This document shows, in pieces, positions 4,996 to 9,405 of a DNA stretch of 9,405 nt (position 1 is the stretch's first letter; the number at the start of each line of letters is the position of its first letter). The translations under genes were made by a program, and so were the position numbers. Source of the stretch: Anaerolineales bacterium (lineage in GTDB: Bacteria; Chloroflexota; Anaerolineae; 4572-78; J111); contig JAAUSP010000280.1 of the NCBI GenBank assembly GCA_012032575.1, positions 1 to 9,405 on the forward strand, in the 5' to 3' direction. The notes beneath the pieces were generated by a model that was not told where the DNA came from, did not search any database, and was given only the letters and a program-made list of their open reading frames with translations.

Positions 4996-6576
4996 ATGGC
5001 ACAAAAATACGATGCAATCATTATTGGCGGTGGGCATAACGGGCTGGTCAATGCTGCGTACCTGGCTAAAGCCGGAAAGAAAGTGCTGGTGCTGGAGCGC
5101 CGCCATTTGGTCGGCGGGGCGACGGTGACGGAAGAGGTTTTTCCGGGGTTTAAATTCACCGTCTTTTCTTATGTGGTCAGTATTCTGCGGCCCGAAATTA
5201 TCCGCGATTTAAATTTGCCCAAGCACGGGCTGACCATTCTGCCCCTGGAAAGCACCCTGACCCCGCTGCCCAACGGCGATTATCTCTACCGTGACGGCGA
5301 CCATTTCCGCACCCTGCGCGACATCGCCCGCCACTCCCCCCGCGACGCCGCCGCCTACGACGACTACGCCCGCTGGATGTACCACATGGCCAAGGCGGTC
5401 AAATACATGCTCGGTATCATCCCGCCCGACCCGACCACGCTTAATCCCAAGGATTTGGGCGGGCTGGCAGCGCTGGGCACGCATATTGCCAACCTGGGAC
5501 CGGAACAAATTTATATGCTCGGCAAGCTGATGACCATGAGTTCCGCCGACTTTCTGGAGGAATGGTTTGAAAGCGACCCGCTCAAGGCGACTATGTCGGC
5601 CAGCGGGATCATCGGCACCTATTTAGGGCCGCGCTCGCCGGGAACGGCTTATGTGTTACTGCACCATTACATGGGCGAGATTGACGGTTCCTTCCGGGCC
5701 TGGGGCTTCCAAAAAGGCGGCACCGGCGCGATTGCCGAGACCATTGCCAGCGCGGCCCGCTCCTTTGGGGTGGAGATTCGGCTCAACACGCCGGTCAAGC
5801 AGGTTCTCATGAAAAATGGCCGGGCCAGCGGAGTGGTCCTGGAAAACGGCGACGAACTGGAAGCCAGGTATGTTGTCTCCAGCCTCGACCCCAAGCGCAC
5901 CTTCCTCGATTTGCTTGAGCCGGGCTATCTGCCGGAAGAGCAACTGGCCTACATCCGCAAATTCAATATTCGCGGCTCGTCAGGCAAAGTGAATCTGGCT
6001 CTCGACGCGCTGCCCAACCTGACCTGTATGCCCGGCGTGGGGCCGCATCTGCGCGGGGCCATTTCGATCAGCCCCAGCGTGGATTACCTCGAACGGGCCT
6101 ACGACGACGCCAAGTACGGCAATTTCTCGCAGAAGCCGTACATTGATATGATTATTCCTTCGATGATTGACCCGGATATGGCTCCGCCCGGCAAACACGT
6201 GATGTCCTGCTTTGTGCAGTACGCGCCGTACAAGCTGCGCGAAGGCACCTGGGAGGAAAAGCGGGAAGCCTTCGGCGATACGGTGATAGATACCCTGTCG
6301 GAGTATATTCCCAATTTGAAGGACATTATTCTGTACCGCCAGGTAATGACCCCGTGGGACATGGAGCAGATCACCGGCCTGTCACAGGGGAATATCTTCC
6401 AGGGCGAGTTGAGCCTGTCGCAGCTCTTTTTCCTGCGCCCGGCCCCCGGCCTGGCCCAGTACCGCACCCCGGTCAAGGGGTACTGGCAATGCGGCTCCGG
6501 CACTCACCCCGGCGGCGGCATCACCGGCGCACCGGGCCGGTTGGCAGCGTTGGAGATTCTGAAGGATTGGAAGTAA
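4996..6576 (+). CDS. FAD-dependent NAD(P)-type oxidoreductase, PYROXD2/phytoene-desaturase-like
   Basis: This is an intact 526-aa flavoprotein of the CrtI/PYROXD2 amine-oxidase-fold group. The N-terminal dinucleotide-binding fold is clear: DAIIIGGGHNG (G11-G13, G16), helix, then VLVLERR with E34 for the FAD ribose, followed by LVGGATVTEE. Residues about 40-490 hold the substrate domain (for example DFLEEWFESDPLKATM and SPGTAYVLLHHYMGEIDG). The C-terminal flavin motif GSGTHPGGGITGAPGRLAALEIL closes the fold. AAGGA (4983-4987) lies 8 nt before the ATG. The family oxidises or isomerises C-C or C-N bonds, and most members have no assigned substrate. Its place after a GcvT-like gene suggests it feeds or follows C1 transfer. 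Carotenoid desaturation is less likely, since no other carotenoid gene is present. A paralogue starts at 9114. Confidence 0.92.
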   Translation: MAQKYDAIIIGGGHNGLVNAAYLAKAGKKVLVLERRHLVGGATVTEEVFPGFKFTVFSYVVSILRPEIIRDLNLPKHGLTILPLESTLTPLPNGDYLYRDGDHFRTLRDIARHSPRDAAAYDDYARWMYHMAKAVKYMLGIIPPDPTTLNPKDLGGLAALGTHIANLGPEQIYMLGKLMTMSSADFLEEWFESDPLKATMSASGIIGTYLGPRSPGTAYVLLHHYMGEIDGSFRAWGFQKGGTGAIAETIASAARSFGVEIRLNTPVKQVLMKNGRASGVVLENGDELEARYVVSSLDPKRTFLDLLEPGYLPEEQLAYIRKFNIRGSSGKVNLALDALPNLTCMPGVGPHLRGAISISPSVDYLERAYDDAKYGNFSQKPYIDMIIPSMIDPDMAPPGKHVMSCFVQYAPYKLREGTWEEKREAFGDTVIDTLSEYIPNLKDIILYRQVMTPWDMEQITGLSQGNIFQGELSLSQLFFLRPAPGLAQYRTPVKGYWQCGSGTHPGGGITGAPGRLAALEILKDWK

Positions 6577-6584
6577 TCTCTTGC

Positions 6585-6612
6585 TTGCGTCACCGGCCTA
6601 TGCTACCATAAT
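6585..6612 (+). promoter_or_regulatory. Possible promoter of the Phd/VapC pair
   Basis: TTGCGT (6585-6590), 16 bp and CATAAT (6607-6612) form a fair promoter just 20 bp before the antitoxin start. A short leader suits an autoregulated toxin-antitoxin operon. A strong ribosome binding site, AGGAGG (6621-6626), follows. Confidence 0.35.
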
Positions 6613-6632
6613 TCTATGCCAGGAGGTGAATA

Positions 6633-6896
6633 ATGTCTATTAATGTGCCGATTGAGACAGCCAAACATAATCTTGAGAATTTGTTGGGGCAACTTCATCC
6701 AGGAGAGACGATGACGCTTATTGGGTCTGAAGGTATGCCGGTGGCGATTGTAGTTTCCTTAAAACCAACGCAGGAGGCCGAAACTGAATCTATCTCCGAT
6801 TGGGAAGCGGAATGGGAAGCACTGGCCGAAGAGATAGGTCGCGCCTGGCAGGGTGATAAAAGTGCAGTAGAAATTTTGGTTGAGATGCGGCGATGA
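6633..6896 (+). CDS. Phd/YefM-type antitoxin
   Basis: This 87-aa protein fits the Phd/YefM family, the antitoxin that binds its toxin and represses the shared promoter. Residues about 3-45 form the DNA-binding fold (VPIETAKHNLENLLGQLHPGETMTLIG, then GMPVAIVVSLKP). The acidic, Trp-rich stretch ISDWEAEWEALAEEIGRAW at about 54-72 is the likely toxin-binding tail. AGGAGG lies 6 nt before the ATG. Its stop overlaps the toxin start by 4 bases (ATGA at 6893), showing translational coupling. It begins the accessory insert between the two FAD oxidoreductase genes. Confidence 0.87.
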   Translation: MSINVPIETAKHNLENLLGQLHPGETMTLIGSEGMPVAIVVSLKPTQEAETESISDWEAEWEALAEEIGRAWQGDKSAVEILVEMRR

Positions 6897-7336
6897 ACTG
6901 CACGATTGATGCCAGCGTCTTTGTGGCCGCAGGTCGGGCTCCTGAACCCCATCACAAAGCCAGCATTCGGTTTTTGCGACAAATCAGAGAGCAAGGCGTG
7001 GAAGTCTTTTGCCCAACCCTGGTTTTAACTGAGTGTGCGGCAGCGGTGGCCCGGCAAACCGGGAAGCCGGTTTTGGCTGAGAGAGTAATCGCGTTACTTG
7101 ATCGCTGGCCTAACTTGCGCTTAATTCCACTCGATGAGGCTTTAGCTCGCCAGGGAGCACAAATTGCGATTACTCACCGGCTACGAGGCTCGGATGCAGT
7201 TTATGTTGCAGTAGCCAAGCTATTTCAAGCCACACTCATTGCCTGGGATGCTGAAATATTAGAACGTGTTCCACCAGGGCTTCTTCTAACTCTCACGCCT
7301 ACCGAATGGATGGAGCAGTTGGAAAATGGTATATAA
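6893..7336 (+). CDS. VapC-type PIN-domain ribonuclease toxin
   Basis: This 147-aa PIN-domain protein is the toxin partner of the upstream Phd/YefM-type antitoxin. The acidic residues that bind metal are all visible: D6 in TIDASVFV, E47 in LVLTEC, D101 in LRGSDAVYVAVAK and D119 in LIAWDAEIL. This is the full D-E-D-D set, so the enzyme is probably active as an RNase on tRNA or other RNA. The start ATG overlaps the antitoxin stop. The length is slightly above the family mean. Immediately after its TAA the same frame stays open for 63 codons (see the orphan frame at 7340). Confidence 0.9.
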   Translation: MNCTIDASVFVAAGRAPEPHHKASIRFLRQIREQGVEVFCPTLVLTECAAAVARQTGKPVLAERVIALLDRWPNLRLIPLDEALARQGAQIAITHRLRGSDAVYVAVAKLFQATLIAWDAEILERVPPGLLLTLTPTEWMEQLENGI

Positions 7337-7339
7337 GAT

Positions 7340-7528
7340 TTGGTGGGGGCTTTGGAAATACTCAAAGACCTGAAAGCGCTGCCCGAGACATTGCGCGAGT
7401 TGGCTATTCGGACGCTGACCACCTCGCCGGTTGATGAGTTTCTTAAGCTCTCTTATTTTCAAGCCTCGCCCACCAAGCGAGTGCCGTTTACGTATGTCGA
7501 GCCGTCTCGATTGGCTATGGCAGTTTGA
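7340..7528 (+). pseudogene. Orphan reading frame, probably a gene fragment
   Basis: From TTG (7340) or GTG (7343) this frame encodes about 62 aa. I do not recognise the family. Codon use is GC-rich and gene-like (for example KALPETLRELAIRTLTTSPV). It lacks a clear ribosome binding site and lies in the VapC frame right after the VapC stop. Its first residues, ALEILKDLK, match the C-terminal ALEILKDWK of the FAD oxidoreductase upstream (8 of 9), so it may include a duplicated gene end. Its TGA lies one base before a palindromic element. If the 122 bp between two TGGCTATGG copies are removed, the frame continues as PSRLAMEILNDNKVVRDLR to a stop at about 7682. It is best read as a disrupted gene remnant. 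Confidence 0.4.
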
Positions 7529-7642
7529 CTAGTGGGTCGTTTGTCACGGGCATAGCCATTGTTCTCCCTAAAGAATGGCTACAAGCATCACAAGTGACCC
7601 ACTAGAGCATCGCCAACACACTTAGATAGTTAATGGCTATGG
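7512..7642. repeat. 9-bp direct repeats (TGGCTATGG) flanking the palindromic element
   Basis: TGGCTATGG occurs at 7512-7520 and 7634-7642, flanking the palindrome. The same word is present inverted at 7551-7560 (CATAGCCATT) and in part at 7574-7581 (AATGGCTA). The outer pair could be a target-site duplication or a recombination footprint. Confidence 0.45.
7529..7605. mobile_element. 77-bp palindromic element, MITE-like
   Basis: CTAGTGGGTC (7529-7538) and GACCCACTAG (7596-7605) are exact complements. An inner pair, TAGCCATT (7553-7560) with AATGGCTA (7574-7581), is also exact. The whole 77 bp can fold into one interrupted hairpin. It starts one base after the stop of the orphan frame. It has no ORF, so any movement would need a transposase in trans. 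Calling it mobile is inference. Confidence 0.5.
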
Positions 7643-7696
7643 AAATTCTCAATGACAATAAAGTGGTGCGGGATTTGAGGTAAATTAACAGGGTGG

Positions 7697-8338
7697 GTGA
7701 CCATCAAAAAAGGTGAGGAAAAATGCTCAGAATGTACCAAAGAAAAACTATGGTGCAAAAAATGTGGAAGATTTATAGAGGTATCTGTAATCAGTAAGGT
7801 CAAAATTTGCCCGCTTTGTAAAACAAGATCCATAGTTAGTGCAGATAGGCTTAAGAGGGAACCTGTCCCCCTAAAAACTCCTAAAAAAAAGTTCACCCCA
7901 CCCTCAAATGAAAAACAAAAGAGATTAAAACGACACGATAATATTAGTTATGAGATACCCAATATTGAATCTGGGACAATAGAAGTTAAGATAATTGAGT
8001 TTACTGAGTCAACTGAGCAATATCCAACAGTTGTTGCTACAGATAATATTGAAACCCAAACAACTCGTAGACAGGGGCAAGACATTGTAAGGGAATTAAC
8101 TCTTGAAAACTATGGTTATCAATGCGCACTTTGTGATGTTTCTGATGAACAACTCCTTGTTGTAAGTCATATTTCAAGATGGGCAGATGATCATGAGGCT
8201 CGCGGAAATTTATCGAACGTGATTTGCTTATGTAAATTCCATGACTCTCTTTTTGAAGACGGCTACCTATCTTTGTCTGATGATTACAAAGTCTTGAAAA
8301 ATCAGGTGGTTCAAGCGAAACTATCAATTTACTACTAA
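7697..8338 (+). CDS. HNH endonuclease (HNH_2 type) with N-terminal zinc-finger cysteines, probable frameshift at the 3' end
   Basis: As read, 213 aa from a GTG at 7697. The N-terminus has three CxxC pairs (C10/C13, C20/C23, C38/C41), a likely zinc ribbon. A Lys-rich, polar linker follows. The HNH nuclease occupies about 124-195: RRQGQ, ENYGYQCALC, VVSHISRWADDHEARGNLSNVICLCKFHDSLF, with H158, N174 and H182 as the HNH residues. Such domains cut DNA and occur in restriction systems. The frame seems cut short. Adding one T at 8328-8330 extends it through LLLKATNTFRLPKANFPKTEFLLKHR, which fits the usual end of HNH_2 proteins. That repaired frame then runs without a stop into DUF433. The gene is visibly AT-rich next to its neighbours, suggesting recent transfer. 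No partner methylase is seen. Confidence 0.82.
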   Translation: MTIKKGEEKCSECTKEKLWCKKCGRFIEVSVISKVKICPLCKTRSIVSADRLKREPVPLKTPKKKFTPPSNEKQKRLKRHDNISYEIPNIESGTIEVKIIEFTESTEQYPTVVATDNIETQTTRRQGQDIVRELTLENYGYQCALCDVSDEQLLVVSHISRWADDHEARGNLSNVICLCKFHDSLFEDGYLSLSDDYKVLKNQVVQAKLSIYY

Positions 8339-8472
8339 AAGCGACAAATACATTTAGATTACCAAAAGCTAACTTTCCTAAAACTGAATTCTTACTAAAA
8401 CACCGGTTGAGAACAGGCTTTGAAAAGACAACTAATAGGATTTATTTAAATATTGATTGGAAGGATGACAAG

Positions 8473-8694
8473 ATGAACTTTCAACGCATCACCACCAACC
8501 CTGAAATTTGCGGCGGCAAGCCCTGTATTCGCGGGTTGCGCTTTCCGGTGTCGCGGCTGTTGGGGCTGCTGGCTTCCGGTGAAACAGCAGAATCAATTTT
8601 GAAATCATATCCTTACCTGGAACCGGAAGACATTCAGGAAGCGTTGCAATATGCAGCCCTCCTGGCCGATGAGCAAGTCATCGAATTTGCCTGA
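8473..8694 (+). CDS. DUF433 family protein (likely antitoxin)
   Basis: This 73-aa protein has the DUF433 signature, ITTNPEICGGKPCIRGLRFPV, with GGKPCIRG at 14-21, and a helix-turn-helix-like remainder (AESILKSYPYLEPEDIQEALQYA). DUF433 proteins are commonly paired with DUF5615 PIN-like proteins and are taken to be the antitoxin. The ATG at 8473 is preferred because GGAAGG lies 8 nt upstream and it gives the canonical N-terminus; the frame is open further upstream and carries what looks like the HNH C-terminus. The stop overlaps the next start (ATGA at 8694), so the two are co-translated. Confidence 0.88.
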   Translation: MNFQRITTNPEICGGKPCIRGLRFPVSRLLGLLASGETAESILKSYPYLEPEDIQEALQYAALLADEQVIEFA

Positions 8695-9067
8695 TGAAAG
8701 CTCTGCTGGATATGCCGGTTTCGGCGCAGCTGCTTGATGTCCTCGACACCTACGGGCACGAAGGCGTCCATGCCCACCAACTTGGGCTACAACGCGCCGC
8801 AGACAGCGAATTGTTAGAGTTAGCGCGTCGGGAAGGCCGAGTAGTTATCACCGCAGATTGGATTTTCCCCGTCTTTTGGTGCTCAGTTCGGCAACAGGGC
8901 CGGGCCTGATTTTATTTCGAGGCGGCAATTATTCAGATAGCGAAATGTGCAATTTGTTGGAGCGTGTACTGAAAGAAGTGCAGCCAGAAGTTTTGAAAAA
9001 CTCTATCTGTGTTGTGGACAAAAAACGGATTCGAGTTACCCAATTACCACTCAATCGTACCCCATAA
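8694..9067 (+). pseudogene. DUF5615 PIN-like toxin, one frameshift
   Basis: The likely toxin partner of DUF433, about 124 aa when repaired. The first part starts MKALLDMPVS, with D6 as the first acidic residue, and runs to VVITAD. The frame then steps back by one base at 8858-8859, and the rest (LDFPRLLVLSSATGPGLILFRGG to TQLPLNRTP) continues to 9067. Adding one T gives ITADLDFP, with D55 and D57 as the conserved acidic pair of the PIN-like fold. DUF5615 proteins are thought to be Mut7-C/PIN-like RNases. The usual LLDEN start is LLDMP here, so activity is uncertain. The single-base break may be a sequencing error. Confidence 0.82.
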
Positions 9068-9113
9068 AGACGCAACTCATTGCCCATAGCACTCAAGTAT
9101 AAAGGTAAAAAAT

Positions 9114-9405
9114 ATGAAAAACTCTCAATTTGATACAATCATCATCGGCGGCGGCCACAACGGCCTGGTAACGGCGGCTTATCTGGCCAAGGCCGGCAAA
9201 AAAGTGCTGGTACTGGAACGGCGCGACACGCTGGGTGGCGCGGCGGCGACCGAAGAAATCTGGCCCGGTTTCAAAATTAATACCGGCGCGTCCGATGTGG
9301 GCATGGTCCGCCCGGAAATTATCGCCGAGTTGGGACTGCGCCAGCACGGCCTGGACTTCATCGAAAGTCCGGTGACGGCCTTTGCGCCTCAGCCCGACGG
9401 CCCAG
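9114..9405 (+). CDS. Second FAD-dependent oxidoreductase, PYROXD2/phytoene-desaturase-like (5' part)
   Basis: The first 97 codons of a paralogue of the gene at 4996-6576; the window ends inside it. The FAD-binding fold is complete: DTIIIGGGHNG (G12-G14, G17), helix, VLVLERR with E35, then TLGGAAATEE. The stretch KAGKKVLVLERR is identical to the first copy, while the region after residue 55 diverges (INTGASDVGMVRPEIIAEL). AAAGG (9101-9105) lies 8 nt before the ATG. The nearby paralogue suggests the two enzymes act on related intermediates or as a heteromer, with the toxin/HNH insert separating them. Confidence 0.9.
   Translation, partial: MKNSQFDTIIIGGGHNGLVTAAYLAKAGKKVLVLERRDTLGGAAATEEIWPGFKINTGASDVGMVRPEIIAELGLRQHGLDFIESPVTAFAPQPDGP

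Noticed and set aside
4996..6576. Phytoene desaturase of carotenoid synthesis
   Set aside because: The fold matches, but no other carotenoid gene is near and the sequence is closer to the PYROXD2-like branch. A broad oxidoreductase call is safer.

Overview
The window looks like a piece of a GC-rich environmental bacterial genome. The gene style and content suggest Chloroflexota (Anaerolineae-like): a Rieske oxygenase, a GcvT-like protein, PYROXD2/CrtI-like FAD oxidoreductases, intergenic short-repeat hairpins, a four-helix-bundle gene and toxin-antitoxin pairs. That assignment is inference from style. No rRNA, tRNA or other taxonomic marker is present.

Layout. (1) 1-292 is an AT-rich leader holding a likely promoter with two overlapping palindromes, followed by an Lrp/AsnC regulator (293-745, +). 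(2) A perfect bidirectional terminator (826-856) and an imperfect inverted-repeat element (882-980) separate it from a convergent Rieske oxygenase (1007-2128, -). (3) The 287-bp divergent region between the Rieske gene and an IclR regulator (2416-3198, +) holds two face-to-face promoters. Both have the form TTGACA-N17-TATACT. It also holds a matched pair of candidate operator boxes, a heptamer repeat and a 17-bp perfect inverted repeat. (4) Downstream of iclR on the + strand come a GcvT-like aminomethyl/methyl-transferase (3282-4471, four frameshifts), a four-helix-bundle gene (4513-4913, one frameshift) bracketed by 19-bp inverted repeats, and an intact 526-aa FAD oxidoreductase (4996-6576). 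(5) An accessory insert (6577-9113) carries a Phd/VapC toxin-antitoxin pair, an orphan reading frame apparently split by a palindromic element, an AT-rich HNH endonuclease (frameshifted), and a DUF433/DUF5615 toxin-antitoxin pair (toxin frameshifted). (6) A second, paralogous FAD oxidoreductase begins at 9114 and runs off the window.

How the genes may work together. A Rieske oxygenase, a folate-type GcvT protein and FAD oxidoreductases, with an IclR regulator divergent from the oxygenase, fit a catabolic unit for a methylated (N- or O-methyl) compound. The oxygenase or FAD enzymes would release a C1 unit and the GcvT protein would capture it. Glycine betaine, choline or carnitine-type substrates are candidates from family knowledge, but the sequence does not fix the substrate.

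Caution. Seven coding breaks in four genes are all repaired by adding one base, and six of the seven lie in a short homopolymer. That pattern looks more like a systematic base-loss artefact in the assembly than seven independent mutations, so the disrupted genes may be intact in the organism.
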